A stretch of DNA of 64,000 nucleotides from Hydractinia symbiolongicarpus (GCF_029227915.1 NC_079883.1:19966001-20030000), one strand, 5' to 3'. Positions 23,901 to 34,177 are shown, numbered from the stretch's first letter. The notes: generated from the sequence alone by a model not told the origin. Translations and numbers: made by a program.

Positions 23901-26340
23901 TCACAAAGATTCCCGCCGTACAGCATCCGTGAATGATAGAATCTGTCGAAAACTTTGGCTTGTATTCCACAGTTTGGTTGAAATGTGTCGATGGGCAATG
24001 CATCCGTGTATTTGTAAAGATGATATCCATCCTTGTTAGAAATTTATAGGAGCCTGATCATTCATATATTTGCTGTAGTTATTCATACGACATAACATCC
24101 ATACACTGTTTTCTTTGATATGCCATTTGTAGCTTGTTTTTCAGCGGCACAACATCGATGCAATTGTTATAGTAATTTTAACAGCATAGTATTCTGTTGA
24201 AGGCACGCGTTTTGGTTACATTTGTTTTTCTTACGCTAATTTCGAGCAGTTACCTCAAGTGGCAAATTTGTTCGAAATGGTTTGAATATGATACCCTTGC
24301 ATTGCAATAATTATCAAAAGAACGTAACAGTTTCTTTGTGTTTGTTTATGATCACTGTTGTATAGGCATAAGTTTTGTTAAAAGACGTTGTTCCATTTTA
24401 TTTCACCTGCAGAAAGTGATATTTTCTTTTAAAATCCTTAAACGGGAGGGGTTGCTAATAAACAGGGGGTTGGTATTTTGACAAAACTGCTAAACGGGAG
24501 TGTTAATAAGGGGAAATGGGTTGTGTTTTTTTATAAAAATTGCAAACGGGCTCCCACCCTCCTACATCTGGCTGCCGAAGAGTACATGCAAACCCAAAAC
24601 AATGTACACATATACATATACTGGAGGCCTCAACAACAATTTATCCGTAAAATATGTCAACGGTATTCATCGTTCAGGTAAAAACATTGCAGCGTAATCT
24701 TTTTATTTCAAAACTAGCAATAAACTGCTATTTTCGCAATATATTTCGATACACTTATATCTTCCTCAGGCAAAAAGTAAAATAATAAAACAGTTTTCAT
24801 AGTAAGCATAAACTTAGACTAGACATACGGAAAAATTACGTAAACGCTTTCTTTTATACTAGCTACACACTAACCTTTGTGTCCGTCATCGAAAATATCA
24901 AGTTTAAAAGGGCTATAAAAGAATTCAATAGGCTCAATTCGCGCAATTTCCAATGAATGACGTGTAATAAACTGACCATTTAAAAGGTGAAGGTGTAAGA
25001 AATTTACAATCTAATCATTTTTTTGTGATGAATTTGCTACTTCTTTATTTTTATTTTCTGAAAAATGACGGTCTGTAAAGTACATTTAATGTTAGTAAAT
25101 TGAAAGTTTGTTTTGACGAAGGAACGGAGATAACACGAGATGTATTAGTTAAAAAAATGCTCTTACTAGCTTTAAGAAGATAATCAATGCCTCTCAAAAG
25201 ATTTTAAAGACATTGTTGTTGCTTAGACTGTCTTTACGTACAATAAACTTATATGTTTCTATGTTCGAAGGGTATAACAAGCTAGTTCAATTAGTTAAAA
25301 AAAGTTAAGTGTTTATATCAAACAAACTGATATCAATGGATATGGATATGTAGGGGCTCTTTCTGTTATTTTTAGTTGTATTAATTGATTTGTAGGCTAT
25401 AACGAAAGTCGAACTAATGGTCATGGAAAAATTTATGAAGCCGAGGAAAAAAGCAACATCTTAAGATAACACAAGATGCAGAAGCCGCATAAACTATCTT
25501 GTTATTAAAAAGGTGTAACTAAAATACATTTACAATAGTGACACACCCGATTGTGTTGTTTTACGTTTGGGAAAAGCACAGTGGTGTATGCTACTTGGCC
25601 TGTGACCACAAACCATGCTAGGTTTTTCAAGCCTAAATGATTCTGGTAAGTTTCAAAAAACATTTTGGACACAATAAAAACTTCAGACGTCTAGATAAAG
25701 CAGCTAAATGGTGCGACGAGCGATAATTTTTAAAAAATAATTTTTTGAGAAAAAAATTTCAAAAAAGTGATGTTTAACGGTACACACGCTTTTTTATAAC
25801 AATATGAAAATGCAAACCGGGCCAGTTCATTACTTTTTTCTCTTTTATTTTTCATTTATCTTTATTTTTCTAAACAATTGGCCTATTTTTAACCTGAAAT
25901 ACCAGCAAACAAACAAGATTCTTATAAAAGCGTGATACATTATAACAAAAAACAAAAAAAACAAAGGGGCGGCGGTGGTTATTCGGACGAGAGTTAAGGG
26001 TTGCTGAAAAAGCAAAACGAGGAAAACGATTGGGTAGGAAAACTATAAAAGTGAGAATAGTGTACACCTACATGCTTTTTCTTTTATAAACGAAAGAAAT
26101 TTCCCTAAACCCCCCCCCCCCCCTCCCCCCCCTCCTTCACCTTTATCAAAAAGCTTATTTTTAATCTTTTCCCTTTAAAGTTTACCGTACTGTGATAAAA
26201 AATGTCATACCACGAAAATTGAAATTATTTTGCTCAAATAAATGCAACAATGGTAAAAAAATAATGTTTTGTTTTGATTAACACACTAGCTCAAAAGACA
26301 AACGTTAGAAATTTCAATTAACTATTAAATATTAACGAAT
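20956..26340. other. Long intergenic stretch without a recognisable gene
   Basis: Only short open frames without family resemblance. Between 23390 and 24110 the string GCATCCATA or a one-base variant recurs about nine times at irregular 40-110 bp spacing, suggesting a heavily decayed tandem array. A C-rich run lies at 26109-26136. Confidence 0.4.
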
Positions 26341-26349
26341 TAGTTCTGT

Positions 26350-26400
26350 CACGATAGCGCAGTTGGTTAGCGCATTGCACTTGCTTGCACTGTCCAACCA
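26350..26400 (+). other. tRNA-like A-box fragment (tRNA pseudogene or SINE head)
   Basis: TAGCGCAGTTGGTTAGCGC at about 26355 matches a tRNA A box and D arm. No proper B box follows at tRNA distance; the closest is GTTCTAATC about 90 bp on. It is probably a truncated tRNA-derived repeat rather than a functional tRNA. Confidence 0.4.
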
Positions 26401-26928
26401 CTGTGTTGTTTTGTATGACTGAAACTGCATATTTGTCACATTTATTCTCTAGTTCTAATCGACTCTAGATATTCTTCGATTTGTTGTTGTTCGTTAGATC
26501 ATTCAATCTATTAAGAATGATGATGGTGATGTTGATGTCGAATTCAAAGAAGATTCCTGACCGACACGAACTACTATGTACTAGTATATTTCCAAATGGT
26601 TCGTGAACCATTGCCACGACTTCATATCGGTTAATTGTGACAGGCTTGTTTTAACATAGACATTGAGGTCAACATACCTATACTCATCGAAAAGGATTGG
26701 AATGAGTACCAGTACAAATCTTTTGTCACAGAATATCATTTCTACATTAACATTGGTGGGGGAATTATTATAATGCAGGCATTAGCCATTTAACGAAGTG
26801 GATGGAAATGTAATAGCATTAATAATTAGAGAGAGTACTGTATACATTTATTTTCAGCAGCGTTTCAAGCTCTACTCAATTAAGGCAACGGGAAAGAAAT
26901 TTGAAAAAAATTTTTTTGTGTATTCACT

Positions 26929-27233
26929 AGAGATAGAAAAATGTATGTTCTGGCGCAACGAACATCTCGCGCACGCACCAAGTACTGAAGCGCACCTCCA
27001 CTGTCAAACACAACAAATCCCGATCATCCAAGACCTAGTGGGGTAAGTCCCTATCATGCAGTGTTGAGTCATGCATAACGAGGTAAATTCCTTAATGTAC
27101 AGTGTTGAGTCATGGAGTTCAAGGTAAATTCCCTAGTATGCTGCAAGTGAGTAAAAAGGTTCTAGCGCACCTAGAGGGGGATTCCCTTATATAGCGCTAA
27201 TAATCTTCAAAAATCAACGCATGCGCAGTAAAG
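26929..27233 (+). repeat. Left terminal inverted repeat of the Polinton-like element
   Basis: Matches 36488-36795 in inverse orientation with few mismatches and small gaps. Inside it CAGTGTTGAGTCATG occurs twice (about 27059 and 27099). Near the inner end there is TTATATAGCGCTAATAAT, which may act as a promoter-proximal signal for the first gene. Confidence 0.93.
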
Positions 27234-27255
27234 ATGTGAACTGCTGTTGTAATAA

Positions 27256-27813
27256 ATGTGTATCAGCTGTCAATCAAAATGCGGTATATTTGGAACTGTG
27301 GTAGTCATGACCTTCATAACCGGCATCGGTCTCTTTCTACCACTAATGGCTCTAGCATTAGTACAAGAATCAGAGAAGAAAAAGGAGAATGAACGAAGGA
27401 TTCAAGACCTAAAGGGTGAGGTTTATAATTTTAAATAAGTAAGGGCTGTGAATGTATGTTGGATGCATATGATAGATGCACATGTGGACGAAGGTTTATG
27501 GTAAATGGTAAAATGTTGTGCTGGTACTGCTACCAGGAATATATCACTTATAACGGGGGTAGTTGTGTATGTTATCTTCTGAAGTTGTTTGAATTTCAAT
27601 AAAGAAGATGCTACAATTTGAAGAAGAAATTGTCAACCCTAAATTATTCTACTCATTTGCTGCTACCTTACAGACATCAATGATATCAACGTGGATTATC
27701 TAACAATGTCAGATCCCATTCCTGCCAATGGAGGTATGGATAATAGGTACATTATAGGCTACCATACACGAGACCTCGTAGTAGCTTTGAGAGTGAAAAC
27801 ACCTAAAATCTAA
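27256..27813 (+). CDS. Small membrane protein, apparently spliced (two exons)
   Basis: Exon 1 (27256-27415) encodes a short Cys-containing N-terminus, a hydrophobic segment at about residues 10-36 and a highly charged helix rich in E and K. Unspliced it stops after 60 codons. A GTGAGG donor follows AAGG at 27415, and an acceptor TTACAG ends at 27673. Joining to 27674-27813 keeps frame (phase 1) and adds 45 residues beginning DINDINVDYLTMSDP. The spliced product has about 98 residues. I do not recognise the family. It is the first gene inside the left terminal repeat. The start ATG at 27256 is the first in frame. Confidence 0.5.
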
Positions 27814-27854
27814 GCCCCACATGGAGTGACCCGGTACAATGCCAAGTACCGGCA

Positions 27855-28178
27855 ATGAGTATTGATTTCGAAGAGTACCCAGATTGGGTTGCGAAGTATA
27901 ACCAAATTTGGTCCAAGATCGAAGAGTTGATTGAGCAATTGACGACGGAGCCTGTGAAAAAGGACCGTTACGTGAACACCAAGCTTAAATACTACAAGGA
28001 TGCAATCACAATTAAATTCCATGGTATGCCAGTACCTTACAATGAACCCTGCGAAGTCAGTGCCATCCTAGCTATTTCATCTGTGTATAAGCAAGGTAAA
28101 AACTACTACCCTCAGGTACATGTTGTGGAATGTCGGTATAATGACTTCAAAAAAGAATGGTTGCTGAGTGAGGATTAA
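27855..28178 (+). CDS. Conserved element protein of unknown function, 107 aa, intact
   Basis: Complete open frame beginning MSIDFEEYPDWVAKYNQIWS, acidic and aromatic-rich with a predicted helical N-terminus and a C-terminal half containing FHGMPVPYNEPCEVSA, suggestive of a small beta-rich fold. No catalytic motif is visible. It lies convergent to the minus-strand gene ending at 28308, separated by a hairpin. It is one of the few unbroken frames in the element. An AATAAA follows at about 28224. Function not known. Confidence 0.6.
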   Translation: MSIDFEEYPDWVAKYNQIWSKIEELIEQLTTEPVKKDRYVNTKLKYYKDAITIKFHGMPVPYNEPCEVSAILAISSVYKQGKNYYPQVHVVECRYNDFKKEWLLSED

Positions 28179-28189
28179 AGAACCATATA

Positions 28190-28221
28190 TATTTTATAGG
28201 CCTTTTGGGACCTATAAAATA
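28190..28221. terminator. Hairpin between convergent genes
   Basis: TATTTTATAGG (28190-28200) and its exact complement (28211-28221) around a 10 nt loop. It lies between the plus-strand gene ending at 28178 and the minus-strand gene ending at 28308. The same geometry recurs at 34178-34209. Confidence 0.6.
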
Positions 28222-28307
28222 GAAATAAAATTAAGACTTGCAAACAGGTGGAGGCTCTACGTAGCGCTTGCATATTGTACAGATTGAAGTTTTTTTTAAA
28301 CGTCATT

Positions 28308-28694
28308 TCAAATCAGCTTTGTCTCCGCTAGTAGTCTTATAATCTCATGTTTTTTACTCTTAACCCCAAGCCTCTTCCCGGCGTTCCGCAGACCGGCTTG
28401 TCCTATACCTACAGCTATTGTGATACCGCCCATCGCAAAACAGAGTGGAGCACCTCCGATCCCAACGCCCAAGGTGATAATGTTAATACTCAGCATTCCA
28501 TGGTCGCAATACCTCACCTAGGTCCCATGCATCTTGAACTTTTTTGCGAGTCTGTTCCGCTCTTTGATCTCATCCCGCAGATACTTTTCAATCCTCCTGA
28601 TTTTTTCAAGTCTATATTTTTGGCTTTCATGGATAGTATCGTCCTCCGCAGGTGCACTCGGTAAATTCGGGTACAGCTTGGTTATATCGCTCAT
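28308..28694 (-). pseudogene. Coiled-coil plus hydrophobic glycine-rich element protein, broken
   Basis: Starts with MSDITKLYPNLPSAP, then a charged helix (RLEKIRRIEKYLRDEIKE), then a TAG stop at 28518-28520. It resumes in the same frame with a long glycine-rich hydrophobic segment and a basic KRLGVKSKKHEIIRLLAE stretch, ending at a TGA at 28308. From memory, similar proteins in cnidarian Polinton-like elements continue well past this point, so the C-terminal part seems lost. The gene starts directly after the stop of the upstream minus-strand gene (TAAATG at 28692-28697), suggesting joint expression. Function unknown; a membrane-associated virion protein is possible. Confidence 0.6.
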
Positions 28695-29334
28695 TTATTC
28701 TATCAGTAGGTGCATCGTTAATCCAGTGAACGAAACATTTTTCTCGTGATGATATTCGTCTGTAAGCATAAACTCGAGGCGATCAGTGGAACCTTTCAGG
28801 GGTAGGTAGATCGGAGTATCAAATCTCCTTGGTGGGGAGAAAAGCCAGAATTTTAGACTTTTTACCATCCAGCAGGAAGTCGTCTTCATCCAACTGGGGA
28901 CAAACAAGGCGTAGTCGAATATAGACGTAGGTTTTATAGTATGAATCATAATCACCCTTCATATAGTACTTTTTCGCAGGATCGTAGTGTAGGCCCAGGA
29001 GCTCCTGCAGGGGTCTGTTAATCACCACCGAGTACCCGTCACTGACACGGAGCCTGCAGAGTCCATTTTTCAATACAAACAGTTTAATTTTATACTGTGC
29101 CTAACTGTTCACAATGGCTCCCAAATCCTTGATTTTGTACAGACTGTTCATAATCTCAATTCGAGTCACTCTCTGATCAGGCCCTATTTTACGTATGATA
29201 AACTCGTTGTCGCTATAAAGGTTCAGCCACACGCGTCAAATACTGATGGATTTTAAAACTATCCTAGTATCCTGTCCCAGGTAGTCTTCAAATATCGTAG
29301 GTTTGTCAATATCTGTGATATACAGTTGTTTCAT
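28695..29334 (-). pseudogene. Conserved virion-like protein, broken
   Basis: Minus-strand reading from the ATG at 29334 begins MKQLYITDIDKPTIFEDYLG. It is interrupted by TGA (29236-29238) and TAG (29101-29103) and shifts frame near 28820 before ending at 28695. Recognisable stretches are ELLGLHYDPAKKYYMKGDY, YVYIRLRLVCPQLDEDDF and STDRLEFMLTDEYHH. Length without breaks would be about 213 residues, mostly beta-strand-like alternation. The family recurs in cnidarian elements of this type as I remember it, without an assigned role; a minor capsid role is only a guess. Its start is divergent to the plus-strand gene at 29358, so the 23 bp between them must hold overlapping 5' signals. Confidence 0.6.
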
Positions 29335-29357
29335 CCCTTTCTTGTTAGAAGAAAAGG

Positions 29358-30690
29358 ATGAACATGTATTCGTACAACCCCAAGGCAAAGTACAAGTCAA
29401 ACAGAGGAGAATGGCCACCTGGTATTACAAACCTCGAGCATCAGGACCTGTATGTGTCTACAGAATCGCATATTTCCGTGGCATTCCCAGAGTTCACAAA
29501 GTATGCCATTAAGATACCAAGTAATCTGCTAAATGACCCTGTCAGGGTGAGTTAGACAGGACAAGCCCTGGACTACTGGAATATCCAGGTCAATTTCGCA
29601 ACCCATTGCGCAACTACCGCATTAGGCATCTCTGCCAAGCACATGACGGGCTCGAGTTAGACAGGACAAGCCCTGGACTACTGGAATATCCAGGTCAATT
29701 TCGCAACCCATTGCGCAACTACCGCATTAGGCATCTCTGCCAAGCACATGACGGGCTCAGTACCCCTTGTCAACTCGATCTTTAAATTCCATGCCTATTA
29801 ACACATGCGTCGTATATTGACAAGGATGAAGGTACCCATGCCGTACGACGACGGTTTTTCTCAGTATAAAAATCCCTACTCAACCTCAGGGTATGCACAG
29901 GTCTGCCGCGAATACGGTGCAGATCCTAATAGCCTGTACAAATTCCAAGGCTGTCATGTCGTCATTAACAAATGGTAGATGGTGGCCACAGGTTGACGGT
30001 GATTGGGGAAGTTCATCATGCCAACAAGCCAAGGTTTAACATCGGAAGTTCTGACCAAGCTTAGTGAAAGTATCAAGGTTTACGTAGTATTGTTGCTTGG
30101 ATCGCAAGCAGGGGCTAAGGCATCCCTAATCGGGTCCGGCGCAGACAACTACGCAGCAAGGCTGATTTTGTTAAAAAAATTTGAAGCCAAGGTACAACGT
30201 CAGGAGTGTGGCGCATGACATCACGGAATTTCAGAAGGTGTTACAATATGCCCGAACTCCGGTGAATTTGGCCCTCATGCCAAGCGTGTACATGCTACGC
30301 TCAGACATGAACCTGCGCATATGTAAAATTGTGGGTTACAACAACAATATCCTCATAGCACCAATGTAAGCGTTGGTGTCTAAGTTGACGTGAATAACAA
30401 GCCTATTGTGAAGCATACAGAGAGGGCTATCAAACCACCCCCAAAGCATACCATTAGACATGTGGCAGCTATCAAATCACCACCCAAGCATACTATCAAA
30501 CCACCTCCTATACATACTATACAGGCTATACCACCTACACCCCCCTAAGCATAGTACACTTCCTGAACCTACTACACCTCCTAAGCATACTCCCGAACAA
30601 CTCCTACAGGGGGACCAACACGAGGATACCAAGGCGGCATTGATCACGACGGGGGTAGGCCTCATCATTGCCTACATCTGGCATAAATAG
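29358..30690 (+). pseudogene. Long conserved element protein with Pro-rich tail and C-terminal membrane anchor, broken
   Basis: Starts MNMYSYNPKAKYKSNRGEW. In-frame stops are at 29553, 29658, 29799 and 29976, with frame slips around 29980-30007, 30190 and 30540. Recognisable segments: DYWNIQVNFATHCATTALGI, then KVPMPYDDGFSQYKNPYS, then a hydrophobic LLLGSQAGAK helix, then KVLQYARTPVNLALMPSVYM. After 30370 repeated PPKHT units lead to a final hydrophobic helix GVGLIIAYIWHK. It could be two adjacent genes (border near 30369), but frame and spacing suggest one protein of over 400 residues. A membrane-anchored virion protein is a reasonable guess; no enzyme motif was seen. The stop density makes it non-functional. 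Confidence 0.55.
29549..29758 (+). repeat. 105 bp perfect tandem duplication
   Basis: 29549-29653 is repeated at 29654-29758 without a visible mismatch. 105 bp is 35 codons, so the frame of the surrounding broken gene is kept, but each copy carries the TAG stop. The duplication is therefore probably younger than that stop, or the stop was copied with it. Confidence 0.93.
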
Positions 30691-30691
30691 A

Positions 30692-31599
30692 TCAGGCTTT
30701 TTTCCTATTTCCAACATTGACCACAACAAAACCAGCAACCGCCGCAATTGCCATGTACAAGTGCTTGGCCGCATATTCCACGATGGTTGACGCTACCCTG
30801 AGAAAGAAGGATACAACCGTACCGATGATGCCAGGTAATGCGGCACTTGCCTTACCTGCTAGTTATTTCAGGAAATTCCCCAGTCGTTTCAGCTGCCTTT
30901 CCACAAATCCTTTTCCTCCACCCGCCGCTGCACTTCCTCCTGCAGCACCCGCCGCGATAGAACCTGACTTAACGGCGAGTACAATGGTGGAAACCAGTAG
31001 ACCAATAGCCGACACGATACTCGCTATAGTCAGACCCTGTTCCCTGACGAGTATTTTAAGCTTTTCAAGTAGGGATTTATCATCTCCGGTAATATTCATC
31101 AGTGTATCTTTAATGGTATTCATCTGTGGGTATATTTCAGAGAATAGTATGCCGTGTGATTCAATCTCTAAATTTCTTTTTCCCTCAAGATCTTTAAGCT
31201 TAGCCTTCAGCTTTTCTATATTCCTATCATTATCAGGATTCCCTTGTCCCACGGCCTTCTGCTTCTTGAGATCTTCTAACTTGAACTCCACCCTGGTAAT
31301 CTCACCGTTGTATAACGTCATATTGGCCTTATGTACTTTCAAAGCACCTCTTATTGTTTGAAGTTTCTCGTCAAGCCCTTTTCTCTCACGTTCTGAGATC
31401 CATCCTAGGTCAGACCCTCCCGGCAAATATTCTTGAAGGAGGTCTTCCGTCTCATCTATAAGGCTTTTGTATCATCCATAAGTTTTTCATACTTATCAGA
31501 CTTATCAGGCTCGTCAGACTTATCTAACGATTCCATCTGAATATACTCAATATCCTGCATGGCTTTCTGGAACCTTGCTTTACCACCTTTGTTGGGCAT
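30692..31599 (-). pseudogene. Coiled-coil protein with hydrophobic C-terminus, nearly intact
   Basis: Begins MPNKGGKARFQKAMQDIEYI (ATG at 31599). It slips frame near 31465, then runs open for 187 codons (30863-31426) through a long charged coiled coil and a hydrophobic VSAIGLLVSTIVLAV helix into a GSIAAGAAGGSAAAGGG linker. After a TAA at 30863-30865 the same frame continues with two more hydrophobic segments to a stop at 30692. About 302 residues in all. Proteins of this make-up recur in cnidarian Polinton-like elements; the domain plan suggests a membrane-active or scaffold component of the particle, which is an inference. It abuts the plus-strand gene ending at 30690. Confidence 0.6.
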
Positions 31600-31604
31600 G
31601 GTGA

Positions 31605-31761
31605 TTAATTTTTAAAACCCATATCTCGCACGCGACCTGCCTGCAAATTTGTCAATATGGTCCCAGCGCTTAGTAAACCAACACCCCGTTTCTTATAAAT
31701 TAGATCCGTAATATCTTCACCCCTGTAAAAAGACGACCCCCCTCCAACCGAAAACTTTCAT
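31605..31761 (-). pseudogene. Short basic element protein, one frameshift
   Basis: ATG at 31761 opens MKVFGW. The frame shifts at a G-run (31728-31733 region), and the second frame reads YRGEDITDLIYKKRGVG and ends GRVRDMGFKN at 31605. About 50 residues without the break. It lies just upstream of the coiled-coil gene on the same strand and next to the candidate capsid gene. A tiny basic peptide in this place could be a virion core peptide, but no family can be assigned. Confidence 0.4.
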
Positions 31762-31779
31762 AGGGGAACACCTGGACGG

Positions 31780-33001
31780 GCCCCACAAAGGACGCCGTCA
31801 ACGTGTTCAAATATCTAACATACCGTCGACGATTAACCGGAATGAGGACCTTTATGTTGATATTCCCAACATGGGTCAAAGCGATGTCATTTTTCCTGGA
31901 AGCCTCAAGCTCTTATTTGACTTGGTGCTGACGGGAACCAACACGAAACGCACCATAGTCAGCAACATCGGCAAAAGCATGGTGAGAGATCTACGTATTA
32001 CTTTAAATGGCAATGAAATTCAAAATATTAGCGACTATAAAACCCTAGCAGTCTACCGTGACCTCTGGCTATCCAAATTTGACAGAGATAACAACCTCAT
32101 ACTAGAGGGTATTATCCCCAACGACGGGACCATCAGGGCCTTACAGGTCAATGCTAGTGATCATGTCGGGACGGATGAGGAGAATTCCATCGCCGCGGCC
32201 TATGGTAACACTTTCTGTATTCCTTTAGGCAAGCTCTTTGAGCTGACAAGAGACCTGCCGTTTTACCAGTCAGGGCTCCATGACAGGTTACATGTCCTGC
32301 ATTTTGCGCCTCATGCCGACTTGATCAAAGATGCAGGGACAGCCGCCTCGGGAAGCACGGCAGCCCAGGCAGCCGACGCTGCGTACAAAATCACCAACGT
32401 CAAGTTGGAGTTTGACAAGATTAACCATGAAAGCCTAGCAAGTGCCACGATGTCAAGGTTTGCAAGACTCGTTTTGCCTTATGAAAGAATCCTAAGAAGC
32501 AAGGTCATGACCATGAAAAAGGCTGACACGAGCTACAACTTCCAAATCGACACTCCAGCAAAGAGCCTAAAGGGTGTCTTGCTACTTTTCATAGACCCTG
32601 GGAAAGTTAAGCCCTATGCTGGTGTCAACGAGGTCTTTTACAACCCCAAGATTAAGAAGATAAACGTCACCGTTTAGGGTGACGCCAATGAGCTCTACTC
32701 ACATGCCATGCTTCCCAAAGACCACCTGGAGCAGATCGTCAACATTTTCGGCAGTCACGACTCTAACGTGACTATCGGGCAATTCTTCAACGAGAGGTAT
32801 GCGTTGTTTGTAGACTTCAGAGCCTCTCCTGACGATACTCTTCACGGTTCCGGGAGACCTTTACAACGCCTTAGTGACGGCATTACCCTCCATATGGCCA
32901 AGAAAGCTGACGGAACCGGGGACGTCAGGTGCTATGTTTACTTGATGATGGATGCCCAGCTGAGCATCCTGGACGGCAGATTCCACAGCGTTGAGTACTA
33001 G
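31780..33001 (+). pseudogene. Candidate major capsid protein, one stop and an N-terminal frameshift
   Basis: The main frame is open from before 31871 to a TAG at 32675-32677 and then, in the same frame, to 33001 (377 codons from 31871). The N-terminal 25 or so codons lie in another frame (KDAVNVFKYLTYRR near 31790-31825), with the slip near 31815; an ACG stands where a start codon might be. Dense alternation of beta-strand-like segments, FPGSLKLLFDLVL near the start and VYLMMDAQLSILDGRF at the end agree with a family I remember as abundant in cnidarian elements. That it is the double-jelly-roll capsid protein is inferred from size, strand richness and position next to the nuclease and small virion-type genes. 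Only one internal stop, so among the better preserved large genes. Confidence 0.55.
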
Positions 33002-33116
33002 TCGACCACAACTAGTGTTTGTCCCTAAGGACAAAAACGAGTCAATAAGGAAGGAAAATGTAAGTGCTCTAACTGTAAACACTATCTTTCCCGGGACAAT
33101 TATAGAACCAAAGGAA

Positions 33117-33656
33117 ATGGTCAAAAGTGAAATATGGCCCCATGAAAGGGTGAGATTCCAGTGTAAGGAATGTGGGGGTGGGGGCAGATGCGGCGAACAT
33201 GGTAGGATAAGATTAATGTGTAAAGACTGTCAGGGTAGTCAGATTTGCAAACATGGTAGGATAAGATCCCAGTGCAAAGAATGCGGAAGTGGAAGTATCT
33301 GCGACCATCAAAAACAAAGGTGGTGGTGCCTCATATGCGACCCTCCCGGACATCTCGCTCATAATGTAAGCGGCCGAACCCGCAAGGCCTTACAGGGAAA
33401 CAAGGAGTTTAGTTCCCAGGAGTATATTGGGTGCGATATATCCACGCTGCGGCCCCATATCGAGGCTCAGTTCGTCGATGGGATGCCCTGGGACAATTAT
33501 GGTAAGGGGTGGCACATTGACCACAAGGTACCGATTAAATATCATGAAAATGGAGATGCTCCGTCGCTTGCCGAGGTTGCTAGTAGACTGTACTACAACA
33601 ACACGCAACCTATGTGGGCAGGCGAAAACATATCAAATGGCAATCGTTTCATCTAA
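33117..33656 (+). CDS. HNH endonuclease with N-terminal zinc-knuckle repeats, intact
   Basis: From ATG 33117 the product has about 179 residues. Residues about 13-65 carry repeated CKEC-x5-C-x2-H-GRIR units (CKECGGGGRCGEHGRIR, CKDCQGSQICKHGRIR, CKECGSGSICDH), as in many large DNA virus proteins. A C-x2-C pair (CLIC) follows. The C-terminal half has YIGCDISTLRPHIEAQF, then GWHIDHKVPIKYH with the HNH catalytic histidines, and NTQPMWAGENISNGNRF, the classic tail of this nuclease family. The open frame extends upstream to 32991, overlapping the capsid stop, but without another clear ATG. The gene is unbroken. Likely role: DNA cleavage in replication, recombination or element spread. Confidence 0.85.
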   Translation: MVKSEIWPHERVRFQCKECGGGGRCGEHGRIRLMCKDCQGSQICKHGRIRSQCKECGSGSICDHQKQRWWCLICDPPGHLAHNVSGRTRKALQGNKEFSSQEYIGCDISTLRPHIEAQFVDGMPWDNYGKGWHIDHKVPIKYHENGDAPSLAEVASRLYYNNTQPMWAGENISNGNRFI

Positions 33657-33663
33657 GAATAAA

Positions 33664-34056
33664 ATGGCAACTTTTGCGATCAGCAGTGCGCCAATCAATG
33701 CCCTGGTATTCAGTGGTACAAATTTTCTATTTAGCAAGCTATCGGGACATGGCGAGGCGAAGCGGAAAAGACACGACGAGACCATGGAAAAATTGCAGGA
33801 TGCTCAAGCTCGATGGTTAAGGGACAGACAGGCCAAATTGGACTGGTTTAACAAACAACGGGAATTACAACTGCAAGCGGGGAAGAGCCTTCGGGAGTTG
33901 GACGACGACATGTACAAATACTACATCGCATCTAATAATAAGGTCCCGAAATTGTCAGATTACTACACACCGTCGAAACCACAACAAGATGGCGAACTTA
34001 CCTTTATCATTGCCTCCTTGTCTCTGCTAGGGTTTGTAGCATACAAGTATTTGTAG
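33664..34056 (+). CDS. Conserved element protein with terminal hydrophobic segments, 130 aa, intact
   Basis: ATG at 33664, 7 bp after the HNH stop codon, which fits a tightly packed gene cluster. A mildly hydrophobic N-terminus (INALVFSGTNFLFSKL) is followed by a long charged helix (KRHDETMEKLQDAQARWLRD onward), the motif KLSDYYTPSKPQQDGE and a C-terminal hydrophobic helix LTFIIASLSLLGFVAYKYL. Similar proteins with the DYYTPS motif occur in cnidarian elements as I remember them. The longer open frame starting at 33427 overlaps the HNH gene and is an artefact. An AATAAA at 34076 may end the transcript. Function unknown. Confidence 0.7.
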   Translation: MATFAISSAPINALVFSGTNFLFSKLSGHGEAKRKRHDETMEKLQDAQARWLRDRQAKLDWFNKQRELQLQAGKSLRELDDDMYKYYIASNNKVPKLSDYYTPSKPQQDGELTFIIASLSLLGFVAYKYL

Positions 34057-34065
34057 AACGTTTTT

Positions 34066-34090
34066 AACATGTATAAATAAAAGACATGTT
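34066..34090. terminator. 7 bp inverted repeat around AATAAA
   Basis: AACATGT (34066-34072) and ACATGTT (34084-34090) flank an AATAAA. It lies 10 bp after the stop of the 33664-34056 gene and probably marks transcript end processing. Confidence 0.4.
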
Positions 34091-34172
34091 AAAAGCATCA
34101 CATATCGTTACGGAAGAAGAGGCGGAAAAATTAAGTCAAATTTACTATACTGGGACTCTTTCTGCTATATGA
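34086..34172 (+). CDS. Possible 28-residue peptide
   Basis: Open frame from ATG 34086, acidic and helical in character (IVTEEEAEKLSQIYY). Too short to be sure. It might be a remnant of a longer gene or chance. Confidence 0.2.
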   Translation: MLKASHIVTEEEAEKLSQIYYTGTLSAI

Positions 34173-34177
34173 TGTGG

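Noticed and set aside
26350-26440. Functional tRNA gene
   Set aside because: Only the A-box half is present; no acceptor pairing or B box at the right distance.
30717-31361. 214-codon plus-strand open frame
   Set aside because: Shadow of the minus-strand coiled-coil gene at 30692-31599, whose composition and breaks make sense only on the minus strand.
33427-33663. N-terminal extension of the 33664-34056 gene
   Set aside because: It overlaps the HNH gene in another frame; the ATG at 33664 just after the HNH stop fits the family start better.
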